From Pogonophryne albipinna (lineage: Eukaryota; Chordata; Actinopteri; Perciformes; Artedidraconidae), in NCBI GenBank assembly GCA_028583405.1, contig CM053246.1:22265570-22329569 (forward strand): DNA of 64,000 nt, given 5' to 3'. The notes beneath the pieces were generated by a model, which did not search any database, was not told where the DNA came from, and worked only from the letters and a program-made list of their open reading frames with translations. Position numbers and translations under genes: made by a program. Positions 46,601 to 57,310 of the stretch are shown here, piece after piece (position 1 is the stretch's first letter; every line of letters begins with the position of its first letter).

Positions 46601-49600
46601 AATGTCTTCATCTCCTTCTGGCTTCCTCCTGCTCTGACCCTCCTGGTCTCTTCATCTCTCTTTTCCTTTTCCTCTTTCTGTTCGTCCTGATCACTTCTCA
46701 GATATGTCTTTGTGTTGTTGTTGAATCACTCCAGCTACTCTGGCCTGCAAGAGTCTGCTTGTGAAAAGCACTGGTACAAATGCTTGTATAACTTTACACG
46801 TTAGGGCCATGTAGCTGATAAGTAGCATGTAATAAATATAAAATCAGAAAGTATTTATCAAACGCACACAGGCAGCTGCGTTTAGATCCAGTTTGACGGT
46901 AAAGGATGTATCCTGGTTTCATTTATCAGCCTCATTGCTGTGATGTGTAATATACGTGGATTTAATAGTACCGCATAGTTTAGCAAATAAAGTGATCGAT
47001 CTCCCAGCTAGCGCTGTCTGCGTAGTATTTTGTAACGTAACGCCCCAAACAGCGATCGTCTGTTAAACGCTATCGATTCAAACGGCAGCGTTTTATTCTT
47101 ATTTTGTTTCAAGCTCTCGTCTTTATTAAAAACAAAACCAGTCGAAGGGGAAATGCTCCCAGGGGAAGCTGATCCACCTTCAGGTGCTGGGACAGCTCGG
47201 TCTCTCTGCAGCTGTGTGAGCCGCGGTCTGTGAACACCGCTCCGCAGTTTAATGCAGGTACTGTAGCTGCGTTTTTAACAGGCCTAAGATGATGTTTAAA
47301 ATGATTCACTTTTAATTAATGTACTGCTTGTTTCATTGCTTGAGAAGCTTGTGGACATAGTGTAGGTTTGTTTCTACAAGTACAGCTTAGGGACACAAAA
47401 GTTAGGAGGGCAGCCGTAGATCCGCCCCTGGCACTGTGCAATAAGAAGACTAAGATGCTACAGCTGAGACTGTATTTTGGCATAGTTGTGTTTTGTGCTA
47501 AATGCGAAAGTAAGCATGCTAACATGATGATGTTTGACGGGTTTAATGCTTACCATGTTCAAAATCATAGTTTAGTCTGTTAACAAACTAACGTTTGCTA
47601 ATTTGCAAAAAAACAAAAGGCTGAAGTCGGGGGATCATCAAAGTCAGTAGGATTAATTATTTGGTAACCATTCATTTCTTTACCAAATTCCCCTGAAATC
47701 CTTTCAATAGTTGTTGAGATATTTTTAGCCTGGGACCAAACTTGTAGACCAACTCAAGGCCCTCATTTTAGATTTAGTGAATTCAAGGCCCTTTATGAAC
47801 GCTGGTTGTAGACTCAATACAGACCAGAGTACATTTTTAGAGGTGGCTGTCATGACTTTTTCTGTAATCAGCAGATGGACACAGCTGGACGACACCAAGT
47901 CCAAGCCAAAGCTCGACGTACACCCACTCATGGTACAATTAAAAAGTGGACTGAAGAAACATGCATTTCTATGTCAAAATGGGGCATTTAGTTTACATGA
48001 TGAAGTTTTGTCATAAGCACAACCTAAAGTAATTTACCAATGTGGGTCCTAACGTTTTGTAAATGACCCAAAATCAGATTGTGTCAAGAAAGAAGATCAC
48101 ATCTTCAATACACTAAGACGAATACACTAAAACAACTATACAAAGCTACGAATAAAATACGAAGGGCAATTGAATTTCATCAGATCATAAAGACCCGCCC
48201 ACTGCCCTGGTCTGTGAAAGGTTCAGACCAAAACTGTGTCAGGAGTGGAAAATGTAACAGGATCAATTTCCTCTTTTATTCTGATATCTCTCGTCTCCTA
48301 GCAGATAAGTTCTCTCAGTAATTCTGCGTACAGAGATGGTTATGATAAGAAGACGGAGTCTCTCTGATCTCAAGACCAGTTCAATGCTTTTGTCAATGTT
48401 CATTTAGACATTTGGCTTTTTATCTTTCAATATATGTCATATGGCAGTTTGGCTTAAGTTCTCCCCAAAAAAGAGAAAGCTGATAATGTTAGGGAACTAA
48501 TTAAGATATTACCAACCTTTGACACATGAGAGGTCTTGGTCTTCTTGGGGTCTGAGAAGGCGGAGAGAGGGATGGTGGGCAGCATGGGGTAGTCAGGACT
48601 GGGCCGGGACACGGCTTCAGCCCCCTCTGGAACCACCATTACCTGGAGATAAAGAGACAAGAGTTATGGAGCTGTACTATTGTATATACACTGTCAACTC
48701 TCATGTAGTGTCAGGGAGCCTTTACTCAATTCCACTGAAGACAGAAGCAGGTTATTTTTACCCAAATGTTATGTGACCCACAGTTGTCTACAGCTTGAAT
48801 CATCAGTACAAAACAAATATTTTACACAATACCGGCATACACATTTGAGAAGTTAACTACAAAAATCCTATAATTGTGGTCAGAAAACATACTTCAAAAG
48901 GAAACCGTGTCCATCACATGTACTCTTGTTAATAACATTTTAGTCCTCAGATCATCATAAAGCAAAATGTATAAACACCAACATTACTGATCTGTTACTA
49001 AGACTTTATGGGGTGCAAAATCTTTTTTGAAATTGTGACTGGCTTTGAGATAAACTGACTGCAACTTAAATCAATTCACCTTTAGATTCAATTTTGGAAT
49101 TTTTCAGAAACGTTATCAAATACAAGGTGTGTCTTGTGGTGGTTTACTTACACTCTGATTCCTTATAAGTAGTTACATTAACAGAATGTCTGCGGGACTC
49201 AACAAGTGAAATGATGAGTAACCAGTAGGGAGACAAAGGCCTATAACATTATTTTCTCATGATAAACTATGTATTAAATTATTACGGACAAGTTATAGAA
49301 AATGTATTGATGTATTAAGTATTTAAATACAATAAATTACATTTTTGTTTAAGTTGACGCTGGTTTGTGACAGTGTTTGCTACCTGTCTAATGGAAGGTT
49401 TAAAAGCCCTCTACATGCAGAATTGAGTGTCGCAACACTCCTACCTTTAGTGTTTGTTTAATGCATAACATCTCCCAACAACCTGCAATTGCTAACCAAA
49501 ACGTTTCAAAACTAACATTACCATTAGGCAGGCAGGAGAAGAAAATGCTGAAATGCTTTCGATGCCTGCAGAAACCGTAAATTGAGGATAAAGCGGCGGC

Positions 49601-52600
49601 TTCACAACTCATGATGAAATACATCACGTGGTACTCTAGTACTATTAACAAGAATAGGGTTTGCTATTGACTCTAGTCACTCATTAAGCCATCAGCCCAG
49701 TGTACCAGCAGCCTCACCCCTCCAGCTTTGATCAGCTTTCTCCTGAATTCTTTGGTGGGGTTGTTGAAGGTGAGCTTCTCACAGCGCAGGTGGTTGACGG
49801 GTGGGTTGCCTTCCAAGTTGAGAAATAGGTCGTAGTTGAAACACACCTTTTTTGGCTCCTCCTGAAGTAAGACAACAGTATAAAAAGACATGTTATTAAC
49901 CCACTCTGACAGCCAGTGTGACATAAACTAATGTTGTGTTTGTCTTTCTGCATTAAACTGATCCATTTCATAACAAAAGATAAAGGCTGAATTAATTAAT
50001 AGGAAGTAGGGCTGCTCAATTAATCGTATTTTAATCGCAATTACGATTATGGCTTGCAACGATTACGAAAACATCGTAATCGAAATAAAACGATTTTTTT
50101 TTTTTTTATTACTTTTTTTTTTATTACTTTTTTTTTTATTATTGGTTTTTCAGTTGAATTATACTTACAGTTCAGGGTAATCAACTGTTACAAACATACT
50201 GTTCACATTTTTTTTCTCCAATAAATTGATGTTTTCAAAGTAAATGGATAATCGTTTTTAATAATCGTGATATCAATTATTGACCCAAATAATTGAGATT
50301 ATGATTTTTGCCATAATCGAGCAGCCCTACCAGGAAGTCAATAAAACAGATAGACGTAGCTAGAGCCGGCGTGCTGATAAGAATCAACTAACATTCCTGA
50401 GAAACGCTGGAGAGAAGTCGGCAATTACAGCTGCAGAAAAGGCATCGAGACATGCTTGAGAAACATAAACGTCTTAATTAAATCAGATGGATTAATGGCT
50501 GCTGATATTAACTTATCTAGTCTTTTAAGTATTACCTTGATCTTTTTACAGACTTGTCCAATGTGTATTAACACGTAGGAGGAGGATGTAACGTTCTTGG
50601 CTGCAGTTCAGGGGTTTAATATTATAAAGACCTGCATGAGACAGGTCCACTAATGTGCGCATTTCTCTTAAGCACCGTCCTTATCTTATAATGAGAGTAA
50701 AGTGGGTCTTTCTTTCTTTCATCATTCATTTTAATGGCTCATGGAGACTTAAAGGTGCCAGCATAATAGTATGTGGTCGTTTTATTTCCCTCACTTAAAG
50801 AGAGAAATGCTCCTCTCATAAAAGTTTAACCAACACAATGGTGCTCTTTGATTGGCTAAGTGCATGTATAATAAGTGCTACAGGACAGTGTGTTAGTGCG
50901 GACCTCCAGAATCAAGCCATTCACAAAACAAATGGTCCAAGAAGGATTTTAAACCATCGCTGCACAGCACTTATACAATCTACATGCACTTAAAGTAATC
51001 AGATTATTCTAGCGTTTGGACAATAACCTGATTTCAGAATCATCATGTAAAAAGGAACAACCCGTTTTCTTTAATCAAGTTAACGAGTTAACCTGGTTAA
51101 CATGACTGGATTCCAGCATATAACAGGCAGTCTATGCTCAACCTTCTTCAGTTTGTAAATGTACTAAATCCATAATAATTGCAGACTCCATCATGTACCA
51201 CCCACAACATGTATAAATCAATGTACAAATACAAACCATATTCAATTCGCAACTCATTTCACTTATCCTTTCTTATATATTTTGTAAATATATGCAAAGA
51301 CAGTCACTCCACAGATTACTATCAGTGTCCAGTCTATCTCACCTTGTTCTTGAAGTAAACCTCAATAGGCATGAGGAAGCCTGCGTAGCCCGACTCCTCC
51401 ACTTTGTACGGCGGCTCCTTGCATACTGCAGACAGACACATGCATGCCAACGGCAGCAATTCGATTACTCACATTTCATTTATCAATAGACTGAGCTCTA
51501 ATAACTGAATTAATTAATAAAAGTCTCTCCCTAAAATGAAAACAAGTTATGTCACATTAATTTGAGAACAACAGTCTTGGCAAACAATAAACTACCATGA
51601 ATTCAATGTGAGGAACAATAACCTGAAGATTGAAAACAGAACCTTTTTTCATAATTATTAATAGGGATGCAGGATATTGGTTTTTTGAAACCGATACCGA
51701 TAACTTCCTGCTTCCCAAGACCGATACCGATAATAATATAATATATATATATATTAAATGTACCTGTAGTTTTTGCACACCTGGTGGTAAAAAAAAAGAC
51801 TAGTAGTGAGCAAATGACATGAGATTTACTACTATGAACAAAACAAAGCCAAGAACAGTTTTGACTCTTCAAAGTGACCATATTTATCTTCCCAAATAAA
51901 TATAATTGAGTCAATCAGTCAATGACAATGTGTTTCCCTGAACAATGAGTGGTCCATATTAAGAAATGGAAACATCTATTACCTGGCATTACTCTGGCAA
52001 ACTTCTTGCCTTTTTCAAAAGCCTCGTCGATAGGTAAAAGCCCCGGTGCCTTTGCAGCTGGCTTTGGATTCGCCACTAGTTTAGCAGCGCAGGCGTCTTC
52101 GTACGCTTTTAACACACCATCGTAGCGATGGCGATGTTTCAGGTGACTAATCAGGTTGGAAGTATAATAGCTCGTTGCCTTTTTCCCTCCTCGTGGAACT
52201 TCTGCATTGCATTTGTTAATACAAATAGCAAGCGAACTATCTAACTCTGAAACTTTGAAATAGTCCCATACTACCGACGACATGTTTGTTTACTGTCCTG
52301 GCTTCACGGCCGCACACCATTTACGTCGTCACAGCCAGGCATGAGTTAGGGAGCGCTGGATTTGAGAAAAACTCACCTCTTCCTAAACCACTAATACCAC
52401 AGTACTGGCGAAACGGGAGGAGCCGAGTGAAAAACAAGCGCTCCTCATCCCAATCCACCCACACCGTAGTATTTTTTTCTTTTTTTTACCCCAAAAATAT
52501 ATTGTATATTATCGGGGCTATTAATACTTTTATCGGGTTTATCGGGATGACGTCATAATTCCTAATATCGGACCGATAATTATCGGGCCGATAATTATCG

Positions 52601-54217
52601 TGCACCACTAATTATTATGATAATGAAAATGCTGTCCACTTCGCCCAGTTTAAGATTTTGTTTACTTAAACACAAAACCCTGTGAAACATACAAATCAAT
52701 CATTAATTGGATCTAACTTGCTTAGGGATTTACAGGATGAACAGTGAAGACACTTTTATAAAAAAGACAATAAATATGATATTTTTTCCCGGCTGTGTGA
52801 TATCCACTAGTCTCACCTCTCTTGGGTTTGGGGAAGCTATCGTGGAGGCGGAACACGACCTTCTCTACAAAGTGCTGGATGTCGCCGGTTTCTGGCCCTC
52901 GGACAAACACCATCCAGTCGTGGGTGAAGCCTTCTGATGTCACCTTCTTCCTCAGCTGGGCTCTGTGGCCCAACTCCAGCTTCACCTGCACCGTGCACTG
53001 AAAAGAGACAAATACAGAGTCAAATACTGTTTACTACTACACTGGACCTGTAGACGTAGGAAAATATATAAAAGCAGACGATGTGCACAGGCAAAATTCT
53101 TCAGATCAAGAAGCTGATTGAAATGATGAAAAAATAAGCAAACAGCAGGAAATTTCAAATAAATTGTCAAATAGAAATAATAAATGCCTTGAGGTTTTCT
53201 TCCTCTGGTGAGTGTTTCAACTGCAAGTTGATTCCTGTTTCCTCATCTTAGAAAAATGTATAACTTAACTGGTCTGAGGTTTATATGTAAAATAAATGCA
53301 ACCCCAAGATTTGAAATAATGTATTATTATATGCAGATTATTTTTCTGACATTTCACAGAGAAGACAATCAGAAAATAATCACTTTGTCCAAAAAGTAAG
53401 TAGGTCAAACGATTGATTGTTTAAGTAGAAATTATTTCATATTCATTGCTTAATTTATCAGTTAATTCAGCTCTAGGAAATATCTAGATTTCTTGTTTTT
53501 TTCGCAAGTTAATTAAACATTTAAACCACTTTTGCCTTCTTTTTTTAAGTCATTTGAGATTGTTTTAATTTAAGATATTACTAAACTTAACACAAAGCAA
53601 TCAAGTAAATGATCGGCAGATTAATCAAGGAAGAAAATATCTTTTATCCCAGCTTTCTGCTACCGAGTGCTCTATAGTGCCTAAAAGACATTAGCTGAGG
53701 TTTCTTCAGAAACAATCAAAGCATGGCACGTATTGAGATTAAACCAAGAGGCCATTATTTATTAGTTTCTGATTCCGCCTTGAACAAAAAACCTCTTAAT
53801 CTCTATGTTGGAGTGTGTGGACTCTCTTCTAAAGAGAGCAAAGCTGAACACTTGTTCTGGACAAACACAAAGCTGGACGGTGTCGGGACGCTCCCTGAGG
53901 AACCACAGCAGCGATAAGCTGCCCGGCCGACTCATCTCAAAAGGTTTGTGCAGAAGAGGGGCACATTTTTGGGCTCTCTCTGCCAAGAACAATGACAGCG
54001 ATGGGACCAGCTAATGACACCGCGCTGCTGTGACTGGGTGATTGGCATGGCAAGTGAAGAGGCTATGGAGATGGGACAGAAAGGCACTTTATGTCCAGGG
54101 GAGGACTGAAGAATGTGGGGATTTGGCCCCGGCACAGAGCAGTTTGTGAGCTGGGACTGAGTTGGGGGGGATTAGATGGGACAGGATTGAGATGAGCTAG
54201 TCTGGCACTCCCTGGCT

Positions 54218-54268
<51 letters not shown>

Positions 54269-57067
54269 CCCCTGCCTGGCCCTCTGCCCAGTCATTCTGT
54301 GGCAGTAATGCCCTTAAACTCCAGACTCCACCACACCCACAAAAGCAGACCCGGAGACCCTTCAATCATCAACAACCCCCACCCACCCCCCCGGACAAAT
54401 CTGTGAAATCATAACGGTGATAATGACATCACAAAAATCAGGAAGATAATAAGCCAAACAGGAAGACGGTGACTATATGTAAGAACAAAAAGGGAACACT
54501 AAACTGTAAGCATGGCGGGTAAAACAGACATTTTCAGAATAATCAAAAAATTAAGAGACCAGGAGGGATTATGAGGCTGAGAATATTAGAACTGAATTGA
54601 TAAAATAATTAGTTGATAAACAGAATAAATAATCAGGAACAATAAGCATAACATTTAATAATTGTCATCAACTTGAAATCATCCTAATGGGATCGTTTAG
54701 CGCACAAGTTGATATTTCGATGGCAAAAAAGCAATATATTGTGAAGCCCTACCTAATAAAGACATTTGCAGAATGAATTCAAATATGTCAAACTGTCTGA
54801 ACATATTAGGACCATTTTCTAAATACTGCTGATTAAAGTTTCTAACAATAAGCACCAACAACCTTGAGCGACATGTAGTCACCAAGCAGCACACTGTCAG
54901 AAGATATGAAACATCAGTGACCTACATCTCAAAAACCTACTTGCTGCAACATTTATTTAGCTTTCCTCTATCAGAGGCAACGACACCACTCAACAAAAAG
55001 TTGCTAACATTGATATGGAGCATGCATCTCTCTTTCTCCTACACAGAGCTCCGGTTGAAGGGAATTTAGGGAAATACACATTTTGGCAGACACACTGGCT
55101 CCCATGAAAACAATCAACTCCCAGCTGACATGTAAATAATACCCCTCGTGACCATGTTAATCAGTTTCAGCTAATAAACGATTACAATAAAAAGTCAGAA
55201 AGTTTCCCTCAGAGGACACACATGCAAACAAACAATCACAACAACGGCTGTTCTTTGATGAAGCTGCAGGTTCCAGCGTAATCCTTCATCGTCACATCAA
55301 ACCTCACTCCCAAAAGAGATGAAACAGCTACTCGATCGAGAGCAACAGGGAGTCACATATAGCCTATCTGCTGCTCCCAAGGAAAACAGGGTATGTAAGT
55401 GAATGTGTGGGGATTACAAAAAGCTGCATGACCTCTCCGCCTGTCACCTCAACGCAGTGTTTATAAATGCAGATATCAATGATTTAATAGCGAAGATCTC
55501 CATTTTTACATAAATTCATGACCCTGCTTCACACGCATGAAGCACTTTGGCTGTGTCATGCTGTAATGTGCATAATTTAATTAAATGCAACATTTACAGA
55601 CTGAACTTGACTCTCGCTCTTGTCTTGACTCTGCATTTGATTGACTTAACTGCAGGTTAGTTGTCCTATCTATAACTAATGCAATACAAAGATGACCCTG
55701 CAATATAATTGTATCATTGTTAAAGTGCTCAGTTAGAAGAAACACCTTTTGGTACAAATCAATACAATACTAACGTCAGGCTCTAAAATGACCATAAAGT
55801 TAAATCAACAACTCACTAAAACAGGTAAAAAACAATAAAACGGTATAACAGTCATTGCTTTTAGCTGTATGTACCAATAAACAATGAAACTGTATATATA
55901 CATGATACAAATTAAATATTATGCAAATGTGTCACATGATACAAAGAGAAATTCACCACAGCAGTACAACTACACCATTCTTACAACTTGTAGCAGAAGA
56001 CTTCCTCTGGATGAACATGCTCAGATCTAGTTAAAACTTCAAAGGGGCCAATGCTGAATGGGGACTAGTTCCAAGAAAGTAGCTGAGCCACTGTCCATCC
56101 GTGTGTGTGTGTGTGTGTGTCCTAACCTTCTGAAAGATAGTCCTGAATAACCTCAGGCGTTTAGAGAGTGGCCTATTTTAAAGAAATATCTCCCTCACAG
56201 TTTGCAGTTTGCAATTTGGTTTACCCACTTTTCTGTTTGCTGCAAAATAAATGATGTCGTTTTTTTTAGGATGACATCAATCTTAACTGTGCAAGTTTAA
56301 ACATGCATGCAATAGTATTACAGTGAAAGAAGCAGACCACTGAGACCTTAAAATTATGTTTTATACTCTTTGCTTTGTAATCATGGGTGGTCATCATGAC
56401 TGCACACAGATCAGCTTTTCCACCATGCTGCATGCATCTACAAATCAAGAATGTGGGAAACATTAACCAACTGTTGGCAAATAATGCAATGATAAAACAT
56501 TAGTTGCATAGTCGTCGCTGGCTTTATTAACCTTGCATGCGAGGCTCCAGGCCGCTGGCAGTGGAGACACCACCCCGCCTCTCAGCCCAACCTGGAGAGA
56601 CCAATCTTTTCCCCGGCGCCTTGTAGCGGCTCCTTAGCCTTTAGCCAACGGCCGACACTCTTCTGATAGGTAGACTAGCTTAGCTTAGCTACAACAAAAC
56701 CTCGACTCACATTGCTCTGCATGCTGCTAAACACTGTGCATGAGTGTTTAAAACACAGCAGGGCAGAATAAACCCCAGGTGTAAATCTCTTTGTGTGCCT
56801 GGTTGTGGCTACAGCTATGCAGCGGTGGTGAATGGTGTGGTAGACTGAAGCTAGCTAGCGGTAAATACCGATGTATGAGTGGCCAGCTAGCATAGCTCCA
56901 GAGCCAAACAACTACGAGTTCATTAGCAGCAGGAGCATTTTTTTCTTCTGGCTAGCAGCACAGAGAATTCATTCCTGCCCTGCCAGCAAACAGCCTGCTG
57001 CCGTTTCCTCCGTGAAAAGTTCAGATTCCACAAGGAGACACAAAAGCCACTGTACCTGGTTCTCCAT
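40521..57067 (-). CDS. mllt1: ENL, YEATS-domain elongation factor (mllt1), 12 coding exons, one frameshift
   Basis: Nuclear chromatin reader: the YEATS domain binds acylated histone H3 lysines and the C-terminal AHD binds AFF scaffolds or DOT1L, linking chromatin to P-TEFb. Exons in order: 57056-57067, 52817-52997, 51343-51425, 49718-49861, 48517-48642, 45270-45909, 44834-44924, 44618-44729, 44038-44137, 43446-43514, 41132-41203, 40521-40649. YEATS spans residues 1-140, with reader-pocket residues Phe28, His56, Ser58, Phe59 and Tyr78 all present. Then come a Lys/Ser-rich linker with a [10 protein letters not shown] basic signal, Ser/acidic patches, and the AHD (about 515-585). Exon 6 is 640 bases where phases need 639: a GGGG run at 45441-45444 carries the surplus base. 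Translation as given would end soon after and lose the AHD. mllt1 is chosen over mllt3 by residues such as [17 protein letters not shown] and by its neighbours. Confidence 0.94.
41132..41203 (-). CDS. mllt1: mllt1 coding exon 11 (AHD)
   Basis: [20 protein letters not shown] then VLQQ: first helix of the ANC1 homology domain. Confidence 0.95.
41513..42553. mobile_element. hAT element nested in another repeat
   Basis: The ends TAGGGATGTTAAGATTCACC and GGAGATGCACATCCCTA form a short inverted repeat (TAGGGATGT). A perfect 8-bp duplication GTGTGTAG flanks it at 41505-41512 and 42554-42561. ATCG-rich motifs (CGATGCATCG, ATCGTATCG) recur subterminally. It has no intact transposase. A 111-codon plus-strand frame near 41567-41902 is probably a remnant. 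Confidence 0.88.
42570..42923 (+). pseudogene. hAT (Charlie/ZBED-type) transposase fragment
   Basis: A terminus-like CAGGGGTGCCCAACCAGTCG with GATCG repeats starts at 42570. From about 42750, one frame encodes [20 protein letters not shown] then [20 protein letters not shown]. This block is characteristic of hAT transposases related to ZBED5/FAM200-type proteins. It is cut off after about 50 residues, with no dimerisation domain. Likely a truncated insert within the outer repeat. Confidence 0.6.
43446..43514 (-). CDS. mllt1: mllt1 coding exon 10
   Basis: [20 protein letters not shown] then YDK; leads into the AHD. Donor GTAGGA. Confidence 0.93.
44038..44137 (-). CDS. mllt1: mllt1 coding exon 9
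   Basis: [20 protein letters not shown] then [11 protein letters not shown]. Donor GTGCGT at 44037. Confidence 0.9.
44618..44729 (-). CDS. mllt1: mllt1 coding exon 8
   Basis: [20 protein letters not shown] and [15 protein letters not shown]: an acidic-serine segment with matching splice phases. Confidence 0.93.
44834..44924 (-). CDS. mllt1: mllt1 coding exon 7
   Basis: Residues about 396-425 plus one base: [20 protein letters not shown], nearly identical to mammalian ENL. Confidence 0.94.
45270..45909 (-). CDS. mllt1: mllt1 coding exon 6, contains one-base frameshift
   Basis: The long linker exon: [34 protein letters not shown], a Gly-rich run, [18 protein letters not shown], then, in a second frame, [19 protein letters not shown] and [16 protein letters not shown]. 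The frame changes by one base at the GGGG run 45441-45444. Homology on both sides is clear. Poly-Gly and poly-Ser coding repeats make this exon prone to length change. Confidence 0.9.
46084..47430. mobile_element. DNA transposon with short inverted ends in mllt1 intron 5
   Basis: The left end CAGTGGCGGTTCTAGA and the reversed right end CAGGGGCGGATCTACGG match at most of the first 15 positions. No clean target duplication was seen (GCACAGTG-like and GCACTGTG-like sequences lie nearby). The interior has a purine-rich minus-strand stretch around 46540-46690, possibly an old coding remnant. The family is probably hAT-like but uncertain. Confidence 0.5.
48517..48642 (-). CDS. mllt1: mllt1 coding exon 5
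   Basis: Residues 141-182: [20 protein letters not shown] then [16 protein letters not shown], a block distinctive for ENL. Donor GTTGGT after AAG is weaker than the others. Confidence 0.93.
49718..49861 (-). CDS. mllt1: mllt1 coding exon 4 (YEATS end)
   Basis: Residues 93-140: [20 protein letters not shown] and [20 protein letters not shown]. Confidence 0.95.
50007..50329. mobile_element. hAT-type MITE, copy 2, in mllt1 intron 3
   Basis: Same family and orientation as 16001-16305: TAGGGCTGCTCAATTAATCG at the left and ATAATCGAGCAGCCCTA at the right. The extra length comes from three tandem poly-T plus ATTAC units at about 50094-50145. Flanks ATAGGAAG and CCAGGAAG agree at 6 of 8 positions, so the duplication has decayed. 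Confidence 0.85.
51343..51425 (-). CDS. mllt1: mllt1 coding exon 3 (YEATS)
   Basis: Residues 65-92: [20 protein letters not shown], including the pocket Tyr78. Acceptor CTGCAG, donor GTGAGA. A hAT element with a BED-finger frame lies in the intron before it. Confidence 0.95.
51662..52610 (-). mobile_element. hAT element with BED-finger exon in mllt1 intron 2
   Basis: The left end TAGGGATGCAGGATATTGG and the reversed right end TAGTGGTGCACGATAATTATC are imperfect inverted repeats. ATTATTAA (51654-51661) and ATTATTAT (52611-52618) form a 7 of 8 target duplication. Subterminal CCGATA/TATCGG repeats occur on both sides. The interior encodes the N-terminal BED part of a hAT transposase on the minus strand, but no catalytic domain, so it is an internally deleted copy. 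Confidence 0.88.
51981..52283 (-). pseudogene. BED zinc-finger exon of a hAT transposase
   Basis: An open frame from ATG at 52283 reads [20 protein letters not shown], then [20 protein letters not shown] and SHLKHRH. This is a BED finger that binds transposon ends in the full protein. The usual Cys-x2-Cys reads CINKC, with one extra residue. A donor-like G-GTAATAG follows at VMPG, after which the frame degenerates. It has the same orientation as mllt1, so it could in principle be spliced into that transcript. No catalytic part is present. Confidence 0.8.
52817..52997 (-). CDS. mllt1: mllt1 coding exon 2 (YEATS)
   Basis: Residues 5-64 plus one base: [29 protein letters not shown] and [19 protein letters not shown]. 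This is the core of the YEATS fold with pocket residues His56, Ser58 and Phe59. Confidence 0.96.
53690..54130. promoter_or_regulatory. Candidate conserved regulatory block in mllt1 intron 1
   Basis: Within an AT-rich 4-kb intron this stretch has higher complexity and balanced base content, no coding exon of mllt1 and no repeat signature. It contains GAACAATGACAGCG (a Sox-like AACAATG) and ATTGGCATGG. Called only from texture; no alignment was possible. Confidence 0.2.
54217..54267. repeat. Compound (CT)n(CA)n microsatellite in mllt1 intron 1
   Basis: An uninterrupted CT run passes directly into a CA run. Likely polymorphic. Confidence 0.9.
56099..56121. repeat. Short (GT)n microsatellite in mllt1 intron 1
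   Basis: CCGTGTGTGTGTGTGTGTGT, an uninterrupted run of about ten GT units. Confidence 0.8.
57056..57067 (-). CDS. mllt1: mllt1 coding exon 1 (start)
   Basis: Only MENQ, then donor GTACAG. The human protein also has four codons before the first intron (MDNQ). The next in-frame continuation, CTVQV, fits perfectly. Confidence 0.88.
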
Positions 57068-57229
57068 GTTTCTCTGGCCTCAGTGATTGTTGTATTTATT
57101 TACAGCGGCGTTTGTGGAGCGTCTCCCCAGCCTCTGCTCCTCATTGTGTGTCAATCCAGCCCAGAAGCGGAAGGCAGACGGCTCCCCTCCCCTTCCAGAC
57201 GGCTGCTGGCAGGCAACCAAAACAGAAAG

Positions 57230-57310
57230 CTCTCTCAGCCAATCAGGGAGCGGGAAATTGAAGCATCTTGAAAGAGACCAATGACTACACTCGGGAGGCG
57301 GGGCAGCCGC
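57230..57310 (-). promoter_or_regulatory. mllt1: mllt1 core promoter with two CCAAT boxes and an E2F-type site
   Basis: CCAATCAG at 57239-57246 and CCAATGAC at 57278-57285 flank GCGGGAAA at 57250-57257. On the minus strand the last is TTTCCCGC, an E2F consensus. The start codon lies 170 bases downstream at 57067. No TATA box is seen, as expected for a broadly expressed nuclear factor with a CpG-rich start. Confidence 0.55.

Noticed and set aside
54217..54267. CRISPR-like or satellite array
   Set aside because: Simple dinucleotide repeats only; no spaced repeats anywhere in the window, and the genome is vertebrate.
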